64,000 nt of DNA, taken from Kiloniellales bacterium. Lineage in GTDB: Bacteria > Pseudomonadota > Alphaproteobacteria > Kiloniellales > JAKSDN01. The stretch's first letter is position 1, and each line of letters starts with the position of its first letter. Both the position numbers and the translations under genes were made by a program. The stretch is from contig JANQLT010000030.1 of NCBI GenBank assembly GCA_028280455.1, positions 1 to 64,000 on the forward strand, written 5' to 3'. The notes under the pieces were generated by a model that saw nothing but the letters and a program-made list of their open reading frames with translations, ran no database searches and had not been told where the DNA came from. Below, piece after piece: positions 28,871-39,000 of this stretch.

Positions 28871-31064
28871 GCAGTCCCTTCTCGAAGGGCAGCTCGTAGA
28901 TCCGCTTGCCGGTCGCCTTGAAGACCGCATTGGCGACGGCCGGGCCGATCGGCGGCACGCCGGGCTCGCCGATGCCGGTGGGCGGCGCGTCGCTCTCGAC
29001 GATATGCACCTCGACCTCCGGCATGTCCTCGATGCGCAGCGGCAGGTAGCCGTCGTAGTTGCCCTGGTCGACCTCGCCCTCGGTCAGGGTCAGCTCCTCC
29101 TGCATGATCGCGCCGAGGCCGAAGCCGATGCCGCCCTCGACCTGGGCGCGGATCGTGTCCGGGTTGATCGCGGTGCCGCAATCGACGGCGCACACGACCC
29201 TGTGCACCTTGGGCCGGCCGTCGAGCATCGAGACCTCGGCGACCTGGGCGACGAAGCTTGAGAAGCTCTCGTGCACCGCCACGCCTTGGTGATGGCCCTC
29301 GGGCAGGGCCTGGCCCCAGCCGGCCTTCTCCGCAGCCAGCTCTAGGACCGCGCGGTGGCGCGGATGGTCCTTCAGAAGCGCGAGCCGGAAGGCGACCGGG
29401 TCGGCACCCGCGGCCTCGGCCACTTCGTCGATGAAGACCTCGGTCGCGTAGGCCGTGTGGGTCGAGCCGACGGCGCGCCACCAGAGCACAGGCACGCGGA
29501 CGTCGGTGCTGGTCAGGCCGACCGCGAGGTTCGGCACGGCATAGGGGAGGTTCGCCGCCCCTTCGACCGAGGTGACGTCGATGCCGTCCTGGACCATCGC
29601 CGCCTCGAAGGGCGTGCCGTGCAGGATCGACTGGCCGACGATGTGGCTGTCCCAGGCGACGACCTTGCCCACGGCGTCGAGACCCGCCCGCAAGCGATGC
29701 ACGTAGGCCGGGCGGTAGCGGCCGCCGCGCATGTCGTTCTCGCGGGTCCACTGCACCTTCACCGGCGCGCGCCAGCCGATCGCCTTGGCGATGGCGACGG
29801 CTTCGCCGACCACGTCGCCGTCCGGCACCGCGCGCCGGCCGAAGCCGCCGCCGGTCTTCATGACCTGCAGGCGGACCTTCTCGGGCGGCAGCTCGGCGAT
29901 CTGCGCGGCGATCTGCTGATAGACGTCGGGGATCTGATGACCGCCCCAGACCTCCAGAATCCCGTCATCCGACAGGCGCGCCACGGCGTTCAGCGGCTCC
30001 ATCGCGGCATGGGCCAGGAAGGGGAAGGCGAAGGTCGAGTCCAACACGGTCTCCGCGCTGGCCAGCGCGCCCTCGACGTCGCCGTCGTTGCGGGCCATGG
30101 CCTTCGGCGGATTGGTCGCTTGGCTGCGGTAGCTCTCCAGGATCTCGGCCGAGCCGCGGGTCTCCGCCGCGCTCTCGTCCCAGGTCACGCCGACCAGGTC
30201 GCGCCCCTTCAGGGCCGACCACATGTCCTCGGCGACCACCGCGACGCCGCGATGGATGGCCACCACGTCGACCACGCCCGGCGCGGCCTTGGCCGCCTCC
30301 GCGTCGAAGCCGGCCAGGATGGCGCCGAACTTCGGCGGGTGGATCATCACCGCGGTCAGCAGGCCTGGCAGCGTCACGTCGATGGTGAAGTCCTGCTCGC
30401 CCCGGGTCTTGCCGACCCGGTCGAAGCGCTTGGTGCCGGCATTGCCGATCTCGCGCCACTGGTCGCGCGTCTTGAGGGCGACGTCGCTCGGCACCGGCTG
30501 CCTGGCGGCCGCCTTGGCAAAGGCGCCGAAGCCCGCCGAGCGCCCTGAGCCGGCATGGCTCAATCGGCCCTTCTCGACGGCGATCTCGTCGGCCGGCACC
30601 TGCCAGGCCTCGGCGGCGGCGGCGGCCAGCATCTGGCGTGCGGCCGCGCCGGCCCGGCGGTAGCGATCCCAGGCGGTGGTCATCGAGGTCGAGCCGCCGG
30701 TCCCTTGGAAAGCGCCGCCCCAGGCGACGTTGCCGTAGAGCGCGGGATTGCCGGCGGCGCCTTCGACCGCGACCTGCGACCAGTCGCAGCCCAGCTCCTC
30801 GACCACCAGGGTGGCGATGCCGTGGTAGGAGCCCTGGCCCATGTCGAACTGGCTGGAGTGGATCAGCACGCCGCCGTCCTCGGCGATCTCGATGTAGCTC
30901 TCGAAGGGGCTGGCGGCGGCCGGCGGCTCGCTGCCGGCGGCGGGCAGGGCGCGGAAGCCGATGGCCAGGCCGGCGGCGGTCGCCGTGGCGCTCAGCAGGA
31001 AGCCGCGGCGCGAGAGCGCGAGTCCCTGGCGGGCGGCGAGGGCGTTCATGCGATGGGCCAGCAT
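28863..31064 (-). CDS. Molybdopterin-binding oxidoreductase large subunit (isoquinoline 1-oxidoreductase beta type)
   Basis: 733 residues of the xanthine oxidase family, IorB/periplasmic aldehyde dehydrogenase branch. Tat signal [15 protein letters not shown] near residue 19; Moco-binding blocks [23 protein letters not shown] and the C-terminal [16 protein letters not shown] with the catalytic Glu. It hydroxylates N-heteroaromatics or aldehydes with electrons passed through the 2Fe-2S subunit to a cytochrome. The ATG at 31064 lies 3 nt after the small-subunit stop with GGAGG 8 nt upstream. Substrate is unknown. Confidence 0.92.
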   Translation of the reverse strand: MLAHRMNALAARQGLALSRRGFLLSATATAAGLAIGFRALPAAGSEPPAAASPFESYIEIAEDGGVLIHSSQFDMGQGSYHGIATLVVEELGCDWSQVAVEGAAGNPALYGNVAWGGAFQGTGGSTSMTTAWDRYRRAGAAARQMLAAAAAEAWQVPADEIAVEKGRLSHAGSGRSAGFGAFAKAAARQPVPSDVALKTRDQWREIGNAGTKRFDRVGKTRGEQDFTIDVTLPGLLTAVMIHPPKFGAILAGFDAEAAKAAPGVVDVVAIHRGVAVVAEDMWSALKGRDLVGVTWDESAAETRGSAEILESYRSQATNPPKAMARNDGDVEGALASAETVLDSTFAFPFLAHAAMEPLNAVARLSDDGILEVWGGHQIPDVYQQIAAQIAELPPEKVRLQVMKTGGGFGRRAVPDGDVVGEAVAIAKAIGWRAPVKVQWTRENDMRGGRYRPAYVHRLRAGLDAVGKVVAWDSHIVGQSILHGTPFEAAMVQDGIDVTSVEGAANLPYAVPNLAVGLTSTDVRVPVLWWRAVGSTHTAYATEVFIDEVAEAAGADPVAFRLALLKDHPRHRAVLELAAEKAGWGQALPEGHHQGVAVHESFSSFVAQVAEVSMLDGRPKVHRVVCAVDCGTAINPDTIRAQVEGGIGFGLGAIMQEELTLTEGEVDQGNYDGYLPLRIEDMPEVEVHIVESDAPPTGIGEPGVPPIGPAVANAVFKATGKRIYELPFEKGLLA

Positions 31065-31067
31065 GGC

Positions 31068-31526
31068 TCAGGCCTCCATCCGGCGCGCGGTCTCGTGGAT
31101 GGCCGCGCGGATCCGCTGGTAGGTGGCGCAGCGGCAGAGGTTGCCGCTCATGGCGCCGTCGATGTCCTCGTCGCTCGGCTTGGGCGTCTCGGTCAGCAGC
31201 GCCAGGGCCGACATGATCTGGCCCGACTGGCAGTAGCCGCACTGCGGCACGTCGAGGTCGGCCCAGACCGCCTGCAAGGTCTCGGCGAGCTTGCCGTCGA
31301 GGCCCTCGATGGTGGTCACGTCACTGCCCTCGACGTCGCCGACGAAGGTCTGGCAGGAGCGCATGGCGAAGCCGTCGACATGGACGGTGCAGGCGCCGCA
31401 GAGCGCCTGGCCGCAGCCGAACTTGGTGCCGGTCAGGCCGATCTTGTCGCGCAGGGCCCAGAGCAGGGGCATCTCGGGATCGGCGTCGAGCTGCTGCTCG
31501 ACCCCGTTGAGCGTGAAGGTGATCAT
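31068..31526 (-). CDS. 2Fe-2S subunit of molybdenum hydroxylase (isoquinoline 1-oxidoreductase alpha type)
   Basis: 152 residues with two 2Fe-2S clusters: plant-type [20 protein letters not shown] ending in RSCQTF, and the helical [10 protein letters not shown] ... [12 protein letters not shown]. This is the standard small subunit for the molybdoenzyme encoded 3 nt downstream. CGAGGCAAG lies 5 nt before the ATG at 31526. It lacks its own Tat signal, so it presumably hitch-hikes on the large subunit. First gene of the operon, divergent from an AraC regulator. Confidence 0.94.
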   Translation of the reverse strand: MITFTLNGVEQQLDADPEMPLLWALRDKIGLTGTKFGCGQALCGACTVHVDGFAMRSCQTFVGDVEGSDVTTIEGLDGKLAETLQAVWADLDVPQCGYCQSGQIMSALALLTETPKPSDEDIDGAMSGNLCRCATYQRIRAAIHETARRMEA

Positions 31527-31777
31527 CAACTTGCCTCGCGGATGGGCCGCCCCCACCTGCTGCGGGAGGCGGCGGAGAAGAGTCGGCGACGAGTTACGGG
31601 AAGCCACGAGCGGACGCGCTCTGCGACCGACGCTCCGGCAACAACCAACGGGATGGACAAGTCTCGCCCCTCGATCGCCCTGTTCCGAATGTAGATAGTC
31701 TTTGCCGATCAAATGGAAAGGCGCGACCGTTAAAATGCGCAACTTCCGCACAATGACCCTTTGATCCGGAGGGTTTC

Positions 31778-32599
31778 TTGCCGAGGTATTTCGCCGAGTT
31801 TCCCTCCTTCTCCGCGGTCTACGCCGCCTACCCGTCGCTCCAGGCCGAGCAGCCACCGACCACCGCCGCGCCCTTCGCGATCGCCTTCTCCTTCTCCAGC
31901 CACGAGCGGGTGACCCTGGCCTATCCCTCGGGCCGCAAGGTGACGCGCGGCATCAAGAGCCAGGCCGGCGGCATGACCTCGGGCGATACGCCGGACTGGA
32001 TCGACGTCCTCGGCGCTTGCGAGTTCGTCGAGTTCCGTCCGAACCGCGACCTGAGGCAGACGCTTGCCGAGGAGCTTGGCGTGCCCGGCGCCACCGATCT
32101 GGCCGAGCTGAATAGCCTGGAAGAACCGGTCCTCGCCGCCGCCAGCATGCGCTTCCGGGCCCACGCGCTCGGCGGCTGGCCGCTCGAGGACCTGGAAGCC
32201 GAGGCTATGATGGCGGCTGTCGTCAGGCGCATGCTGACCGGCTATCTCGGCGGCAAGGAACCGCGCGCGACCAACCTCATGCTCGACCCGCGGCAGCTTC
32301 GGCGCGTGACCGACTACATCGAGGCGAACCTGGCCGCGTCGCTGTCGATCGAGCATCTGGCGCGAGTCGCAGCCTTGAGCCGCTTCCATTTCATCCGTGC
32401 TTTCAAGGCAACCACCGGCATGACGCCGCATCGCTTCGTGCAGGCACGGCGCATGGAGAGGGCGCGGGCGCTGCTCGCTCACAGTACCTTGGCCATCGGC
32501 GAGGTCGCGCGCCGCGTCGGCTATGCCGACGCCCACTCCTTCCGGCGCGCCTTCGCCCAGCAGTTCGGCCGGCCGCCGGCACTCTTCCGAGAAGCCTAG
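31778..32599 (+). CDS. AraC-family transcriptional regulator
   Basis: 273 residues: an N-terminal part resembling a poorly conserved sensor, then a C-terminal AraC DNA-binding domain with two helix-turn-helix units ([27 protein letters not shown] and [20 protein letters not shown], given in part). TTG start at 31778 is preceded by GGAGGG at 6 nt. It is divergent from the molybdenum hydroxylase operon across a 251-nt gap and probably regulates it. Its stop overlaps the HxlR gene stop tail to tail in a shared CTAG. Confidence 0.9.
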   Translation: MPRYFAEFPSFSAVYAAYPSLQAEQPPTTAAPFAIAFSFSSHERVTLAYPSGRKVTRGIKSQAGGMTSGDTPDWIDVLGACEFVEFRPNRDLRQTLAEELGVPGATDLAELNSLEEPVLAAASMRFRAHALGGWPLEDLEAEAMMAAVVRRMLTGYLGGKEPRATNLMLDPRQLRRVTDYIEANLAASLSIEHLARVAALSRFHFIRAFKATTGMTPHRFVQARRMERARALLAHSTLAIGEVARRVGYADAHSFRRAFAQQFGRPPALFREA

Positions 32600-33273
32600 C
32601 CGGACGCGCTGGCGACGCGGATCTCGGCCACCGCCCGGCCGAGCAGGTCCGTCAGGATCAGGTCCTTGCCGGGCTTGTGGGCGGTGATCTCGACGTGCTG
32701 CGCGACGAAGTCCTCGAAGGACAAGCGGCCGTCGCCGGCGGCGACCATCGGCTCATAGGCGGTCTTCAGCGTCACCTCGGGTGCTTCCGGCGCGCCGCTG
32801 CGAACCTCGACCCGGGCGCCGCGGACGCGCAGGGTGAAAGGCTCGCCGTCGACCTGCAGCGCGGCGAGCAGGGTGCTGCCGCTGGTGACGACCCGCTGGC
32901 AGGCCACCTTCAGGGTCACGGCGATGGTTCGCAGGTTGCCGGGCCGGCGCGGCTCCGCGTCGGGCGGCAAGAGGCCGCCGAACAGGGCGAGCTCGAAGAG
33001 CAGGACATCGGTCTGCTCGCCGAGGTCGGTCAGGGCATAGAGGACGACGCCGTAGTCGCTCCGCTGCTTGTCGATCAGCCCGTCCTCGGCGAGCTGCTGC
33101 AGCCGGTCGGTCAGCAGGTTCGAGGCGATGCCCCGCAGCCCGGTCAGCAGGTCGGTGAAGCGGGCCGGCCCGGCGTGCAGATCGCGCAGGATCAGAAGGC
33201 TCCAGCGGTCGCCGACGGCGTCGAGGGCGCGCGCGATGGGGCAGAGCAGGCGGTAGCGGCGGGCCGCCGTCAT
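32596..33273 (-). CDS. HxlR-family regulator with C-terminal SCP2-like domain
   Basis: 225 residues. HxlR winged helix in the first ~100 (CPIARALDAVGDRWSLLILRD; LTDRLQQLAEDGLIDKQ), followed by an SCP2/sterol-carrier-like domain (GEPFTLRVRGARVEVRSGAPE; SFEDFVAQHVEI). The second domain could sense a lipid-like ligand; that is inference. The ATG at 33273 has GGAGG 7 nt upstream; a GTG at 33294 is less likely. Divergent from the DUF1330 gene, which it may control. Confidence 0.88.
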   Translation of the reverse strand: MTAARRYRLLCPIARALDAVGDRWSLLILRDLHAGPARFTDLLTGLRGIASNLLTDRLQQLAEDGLIDKQRSDYGVVLYALTDLGEQTDVLLFELALFGGLLPPDAEPRRPGNLRTIAVTLKVACQRVVTSGSTLLAALQVDGEPFTLRVRGARVEVRSGAPEAPEVTLKTAYEPMVAAGDGRLSFEDFVAQHVEITAHKPGKDLILTDLLGRAVAEIRVASASG

Positions 33274-33315
33274 GCCGGGCCTCCGTGATTTCACGAAAAC
33301 GTGAGTTTATATTTT

Positions 33316-33331
33316 AAATTGATAAATTGAA
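33316..33331. promoter_or_regulatory. AT-rich divergent promoter with tandem AAATTGA repeats
   Basis: AAATTGAT and AAATTGAA lie head to tail at 33316-33323 and 33324-33331 in the short AT-rich block of the 154-nt gap between the divergent HxlR regulator and DUF1330 genes. Probable regulator site or promoter element; the binding factor is not shown by sequence. Confidence 0.4.
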
Positions 33332-33427
33332 TTTTGCAACGTCGCTCATCATGTCTCCGGCGACCGCCGAAGCGCGGTCGAGAGTCACCCCGTGAGACAG
33401 CCCCGTGAGTGAGAAAGGAGGCCCGAG

Positions 33428-33721
33428 ATGAGCGCTTTGATGATCGCCCGGATCCGCGTCAAGGACCCGGCCAAGTTCCGGGAATACCTCGCTAGGACCC
33501 AGCAGGTCGCCGCGCCCTACGGCGCCGAGCTGCTGTTCCGCGGCAAGCTCGACAAGGCCCTGACCGGCGAGGCCCGCGACCACGAGCTCGCGGTCGTGGT
33601 GCGCTTCCCCAGCGTCGAGAGCCTCGACGGCTGGTATGGCTCCGAGGCCTACCGGCCCCTGGTCGCCCTGCGCGACGAGGGCGCCGAGATGGTCATGACC
33701 AGCTACGCCATGGCCGCCTGA
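33428..33721 (+). CDS. DUF1330 family protein
   Basis: 97 residues, dimeric alpha-beta barrel (ferredoxin-like) fold of DUF1330: MIARIRVKDPAKFREYLART, AVVVRFPSVESLDGWYGSEAYRPLVALR. Small cytosolic protein of unknown function, often near redox or heteroaromatic catabolism genes. AAAGGAGGCCCGAG before the ATG gives a strong ribosome site. Divergent from the HxlR/SCP2 regulator. Confidence 0.9.
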   Translation: MSALMIARIRVKDPAKFREYLARTQQVAAPYGAELLFRGKLDKALTGEARDHELAVVVRFPSVESLDGWYGSEAYRPLVALRDEGAEMVMTSYAMAA

Positions 33722-33846
33722 GCGCATGCGGAGCGCGCCGATCGGCCATGCCCGCTGCGCCCGGCCCCTCGGCTTGCCCGGCGGGCGGCGGATCGCCGAG
33801 ACTGTCCTCGGGTGATCGGCCGCCCGCGGCTTTTCGGGGGAAGTCT

Positions 33847-34572
33847 TTGGAAGGGTTCCTGGCGCTCGGCTTTCTGGTCGGCATGCAGCATGCCTTGGAG
33901 GCCGACCACCTGGTCGCGGTCGGCGCCATGGCGGTCGAGCGCGGCGCCGGCACGCGGAAGCTCGCCTTGCGCGGCGCGGTCTGGGGTCTCGGCCACAGCA
34001 CGACGCTCTTCGCCATCTGCACGGCCGTCATCCTGATGGGCTTGACCCTGACGGAACGCACGGCCGCCGCGCTGGAGTTCGCCGTCGGCGTCATGCTGGT
34101 CCTGCTCGGCCTCGACGTGCTGCGGCGCATGCGCCAGCGACGCATCCACTTTCATCTGCACAGCCACGACGGCCGGCGCCATATCCACGCGCACAGCCAT
34201 GCCGGCGACAGCGCGCCGCATGCCGACGACCCGCACGACCATCGCCACCCCGTCGCCTTTCCTCTGCGCGCCTTCGTGGTCGGCCTGGTCCACGGCGCGG
34301 CCGGCTCGGCCGGGCTCCTGGCGCTGGCCGTCGCGGCGACTCAGGATGCCTGGACCGCCATCGGCTATGTCGCGATCTTCGGCCTCGGCTCGATCGTCGG
34401 CATGGCCGCGCTGACCTGCGCGGCGGCCTGGCCGCTGGGCGCGGCCGAGCGCCATGCCGTTCTCTTGCATCGCGGCCTGTCGTTCGGTGCCGCTGCCCTG
34501 GCGGTGTTTCTCGGCATCGACGTGATGGCCGAGACGGCGAGCCTCGCTTGGCTGGACCCAGCAGCGCAGTAA
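33847..34572 (+). CDS. NicO/UreH-type nickel-cobalt permease
   Basis: 241 residues, about six membrane helices. The first carries the HX4DH metal motif (MQHALEADHLVAVGA). A cytoplasmic or periplasmic loop of ~35 residues near the middle is packed with His (HFHLHSHDGRRHIHAHSHAG). Such loops occur in RcnA/NicO-family nickel and cobalt transporters. A second signature lies at FVVGLVHGAAGSAGLLALAV. TTG at 33847 with GGGGGAAG just upstream is the likely start; the open frame extends to 33748 but that part is not membrane-like. Import or export direction cannot be told from sequence. Confidence 0.85.
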   Translation: MEGFLALGFLVGMQHALEADHLVAVGAMAVERGAGTRKLALRGAVWGLGHSTTLFAICTAVILMGLTLTERTAAALEFAVGVMLVLLGLDVLRRMRQRRIHFHLHSHDGRRHIHAHSHAGDSAPHADDPHDHRHPVAFPLRAFVVGLVHGAAGSAGLLALAVAATQDAWTAIGYVAIFGLGSIVGMAALTCAAAWPLGAAERHAVLLHRGLSFGAAALAVFLGIDVMAETASLAWLDPAAQ

Positions 34573-34799
34573 CCGCATAGCGGCGGCCAAGTCCCTGTTC
34601 GCAAAGGACGGCGGGGGATTGCCGAGCGGCGCCGAGGCGCCGCCGGAATTTCTTTGCCCTTGCATCGCGATGCCTCGGACCTATTTGCAGGGCTCACGCG
34701 AATGCCCGCCATAGAGCAAGGGCAGTCTTGCGTGCGGGGACAGCTCTTGGGTCAACAAGGTCGGGCACGATCGAGCGCGCGGCCTTCGAGGGGCAATGC

Positions 34800-36068
34800 A
34801 TGCAAGAAATATCCCTTTTGACGAAGGGGTCTCGACTGCTGCGCAGGTCCGCCGTTCTGGGGCTCTTCGCCTTGGTTGCTTGCGAAGAGGCGCCGAGCGC
34901 GCCGACCGCCGGTCAGCAGCCGCCTCCGCCGCCGGTCACCGCCGCGCCGCCCTTGGTGTCGCAGGTGGTCGAGTGGGACGAGTTCACCGGCCGCTTCGAA
35001 GCCATGCAGCGCGTCGAGCTCCGCGCGCGCGTCTCCGGCTACCTGCACGCCGTGCACTTCCGTGACGGCGAGATCGTCGAGGTCGGCGACCTGCTGTTCA
35101 CGATCGATCCGCGGCCCTTCGAGGCGGCGCTCGCGGCGGCCCGCGCGGAGCTGCTGCAGGCGCGCAGCCAGCTCGACCTGGCGACGCAGGATCTCGAGCG
35201 CGCCGAGCGCTTGTCGCAGTCGCAGAACATCAGCGAACAGACCGTCGACGAGCGCCGGGCCGAGAAGCTGAGCGCCGAGGCCGAGGTCGCCGCGGCCCGC
35301 GCCAACATCCGAATCGCCGAGCTGGACCTGGAGTTCACGCAGATCCGGGCGCCCGTCACGGGCCGCATTTCCGAGCGCCGGGTCGACGTCGGCAACCTGA
35401 TCTCCGGCGGCAGCAACCTCTCCGACGCGCTCGCGGTGATCGTCTCCCTGGACCCGATCTACTTCATCTTCGACACCTCCGAAGCCGATCACCTGCGCTA
35501 CGTCCGGCTCAGCCGCCAGGGCAAGCGGGTCTCCTCGCGCGAGCGGGCCAATCCGGTCTACGTGCGCCTGATGGACGAGCAGGAATGGCTGCGCCGCGGC
35601 CAGATGAACTACGTCGGCAACGAGCTCGATCCGAACTCCGGCACGATCCGCGGCCGGGCGATCTTCGAGAACGACGATCTCCTGCTGACGCCCGGCATCT
35701 TCGGCCGGCTCCGCCTGATCGGCTCGGGCGCCTACGAGGCCATGCTGCTGCCGGACCGGGCGGTGCTCTCCGATCAGTCGCGCAAGATCGTGCTGACCGT
35801 CGATGACGAAGGGACGGTGACGCCCGCGGTGGTCGAGCTGGGGCCGATCCACCGCGGCCTGCGGATCATCCGCTCGGGCATCGAGCCCGACGACCGGGTG
35901 ATCATCGAGGGCGTGCAGAGGGCGCGGCCCGGCAGCAAGGTGACCGTCGAGCCGGGCGCGTTCGACATGGACCCGCAGGGCTTCTTCCCGGCCTTCGAGG
36001 ACGGCAGCGGCGAGGAGAACAACCTGCCGGACGGCCCGGCCGAGAGCGGCGAGCCGGCGGCACGGTAG
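34800..36068 (+). CDS. RND efflux periplasmic adaptor (membrane fusion protein)
   Basis: 422 residues. Lipoprotein signal with lipobox LVAC (~residue 28), then a Pro-rich linker, biotinyl-lipoyl half motifs (VELRARVSGYLHAVHFRDGE ... RAPVTGRISERRVDVGNLI), a coiled-coil hairpin (~100-170) and the beta-barrel domain (LDPIYFIFDTSEADHLRY). Matches the AcrA/MexA family. The ATG at 34800 has GAGGGG 8 nt upstream; an upstream GTG frame to 34728 is less likely. Followed by its RND pump after 10 nt. No outer-membrane channel gene is adjacent. Confidence 0.94.
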   Translation: MQEISLLTKGSRLLRRSAVLGLFALVACEEAPSAPTAGQQPPPPPVTAAPPLVSQVVEWDEFTGRFEAMQRVELRARVSGYLHAVHFRDGEIVEVGDLLFTIDPRPFEAALAAARAELLQARSQLDLATQDLERAERLSQSQNISEQTVDERRAEKLSAEAEVAAARANIRIAELDLEFTQIRAPVTGRISERRVDVGNLISGGSNLSDALAVIVSLDPIYFIFDTSEADHLRYVRLSRQGKRVSSRERANPVYVRLMDEQEWLRRGQMNYVGNELDPNSGTIRGRAIFENDDLLLTPGIFGRLRLIGSGAYEAMLLPDRAVLSDQSRKIVLTVDDEGTVTPAVVELGPIHRGLRIIRSGIEPDDRVIIEGVQRARPGSKVTVEPGAFDMDPQGFFPAFEDGSGEENNLPDGPAESGEPAAR

Positions 36069-36078
36069 GCATCCGCCC

Positions 36079-39000
36079 GTGAAGCTCTCCCACTTCTTCA
36101 TCGAGCGGCCGATCTTCGCGAGCGTGCTCTCGGTGCTGATCACGCTGCTCGGCGCGATCAGCTACCTCGGCCTGCCGGTGGCGCAGTACCCCGAGGTCGC
36201 GCCGCCGACCATCCAGGTCAGCGCCACCTATCCCGGCGCCTCGGCGGACGTGGTCTCGAAGACCGTGGCGACGCCGCTCGAGCAGGAGATCAACGGCGTC
36301 GAGGGCATGCTCTACATGCTCTCGCAGTCGACCGGCGACGGCGGCACCACCATCACCATCACCTTCGCCCTGGGCACCGATCTCGACAAGGCGCAGGTGC
36401 TGGTCCAGAACCGCGTGGCCATCGCCGAGCCGCGGCTGCCCGAAGAGGTGCGCCGCCTCGGCGTCACCACGCGCAAGAACTCGCCGGACCTGATGATGGT
36501 CATCCACATCGTCTCGCCCGACGGCTCGCACGACAACCTCTACCTCTCGAACTACGCCAAGACCCAGATCGTCGACCGCTTGGCCCGGATCAGCGGCGTC
36601 GGCCAGGCGCAGATCTTCGCCGAGCGCGAGTTCTCGATGCGGGTCTGGCTCGACCCCGAGCGGATCGCCGCGCGCGACCTGACGGCCGGCGAGGTCGTCG
36701 CGGCGCTGCGCGAGAACAATTTGCAGGTCGCCTCTGGCGTCATCAACAAGCTGCCGGTGCCGGAGCCCGGCGCCTACGAGCTGACGGTGCAGACGCTCGG
36801 CCGGCTGATCGAGCCCGAGCAGTTCGCCGACATCGTCGTGCGCAGCGACGCCGAGGGCCGCACGACGCGGATCAGCGACATCGCCCGGGTCGAGCTGGGC
36901 GCGCTGGACTACTCGACCATCGGCTACCTGGACCGCGACCCGGCCCTGCCGATCCTGATCTTCCAGCGCCCCGGCACCAACGCCCTGGACACGGCGGCCG
37001 AGGTCATCGCGGCGATGAACGAGATGGCCGAGGAGTTCCCGACCGGCCTCTCCTTCGACATCATCTACAACCCGACCGAGTACATCGCCGAATCGATCAA
37101 CGCGGTCTACGTGACGATCTTCGAGGCCGTGGCGCTGGTGATCCTCGTCGTCGTGGTCTTCCTGCAGAGCCTGCGCGCCTCGATCATCCCGATCCTGGCC
37201 ATCCCGATCTCGCTGATCGGCACCTTCGCGGTGATGGCGGCCTTCGGTTTCTCGCTCAACAACCTCTCGCTGTTCGGCCTGGTGCTGGCGATCGGCATCG
37301 TGGTCGACGACGCCATCGTCGTGGTCGAGAACGTCGAGCGCTATCTGCGCCAAGGCCTGAGTCCGAAGGAGGCGGCCCACAAGACCATGGACGAGGTCGG
37401 CGGCGCGCTGATCGCCATCGCCCTCGTGCTCTCGGCGGTCTTCATCCCGACCGCCTTCATCGCCGGCATCTCCGGGCAGTTCTATCAGCAGTTCGCCCTG
37501 ACCATCGCCGCCTCGACGATCATCTCGGCGGTGGTCTCGCTGACCCTGTCGCCCGCCATGGCCGCCCTGCTGCTCAAGGGCCACGGCGAGGAGAAGCCGC
37601 GGCCGGCCTGGCTGGCGGCGCTGCTCTGGCCCTTCAGCGCCTTCGCGCGCGGCTTCAACCGGGCCTTCGATGCCCTGGCCGAGGCCTACGGCGGGCTGAC
37701 CCGGCGCCTGGCGCGGGTCACGGTGCTGATGCTGCTGGTCTACGGCGGCCTGCTCGGGCTGACCTGGTATCAGTTCGAGCGGACGCCGACCGGCTTCATC
37801 CCGGAGCAGGACCAGGGCTACCTGATCACCGTCATCCAGTTGCCGCCGGGCTCCTCGCTCGACCGCACCGACGCCGTCGTCCGGCAGGCGACCGACATCA
37901 TCCTCGAGCACCCCGGCACGCTGCACACTGCCGGCTTCGCCGGCTTCGACGGCGCGACCTTCACCAACGCGCCGAACGCCGGGGCGATCTTCTTCACCAT
38001 GAAGCCCTATGCGGAGCGCGCGGCGCTCGGGCTGACCACCCAGGACATCCTGCAGCAGGTCCAGGGCAGCCTCTTCGCCATCAAGGACGCCTTCATCTTC
38101 GCCATCGCCCCGCCGCCGGTGCGCGGCATCGGCACGGGCGGCGGCTACAAGCTCTACGTCCAGGACCGGCGCAACCGCGGACCGCTCGCCTTGGAGGAGG
38201 CGACCAACGCCTTCGTCGGCGCGGCCAACGGCACGCCCGGCCTGACCCGCGTCTTCACGCTCTACAACAACGGCACGCCGCAGATCTTCGCCGACATCGA
38301 CCGGGTCAAGGCGGACATGCTGGGCGTCTCGCCGGGCCAGGTCTTCGAGACGCTCGAGGTCTACCTGGGCTCGGTCTTCGTCAACGACTTCAACTTCCTG
38401 GGCCGCACCTTCCGGGTCACCGCCCAGGCCGACGGCCTCTACCGCGACGACCCGCGCGACATCATGAACCTGCGCGCCCGCTCGGAGTCCGGCGGCATGG
38501 TGCCGATCGGCTCGGTCGCCACCTTCGAGGACATCACCGGGCCCTACCGCGTGCCGCGCTACAACCTCTATCCCGCCGCCGAGCTGCAGGGCGCGACCGT
38601 GCCGGGCTTCTCGACCGGCGAAGCCATCGCGGCGCTGGAGCGGCTCGCCGCCGAGGTGCTGCCGAGCGGCTTCAGCTTCGAGTGGACCGAGCTCGCCCTG
38701 CAGGAGAAGCTGGCCGGCGACACGGCGGCCATCGCCTTCATCCTGGCGGTGGTCTTCGTCTTCCTGCTGCTGGCCGCGCAGTACGAGAGCCTGCTGCTGC
38801 CGCTGGCGGTGATCCTGATCGTGCCGATGTGCCTGCTGGCGGCGGTCAGCGGCGTGGTCCTGCGCGGCATGGACAACAACATCCTGACCCAGATCGGCTT
38901 CGTCGTGCTGGTCGGCTTGGCGGCGAAGAACGCCATCCTGATCGTCGAGTTCGCCCGCCAGGCCGAGGACCAGGGCAAGTCTCGGGTCGAGGCCGCGGTG

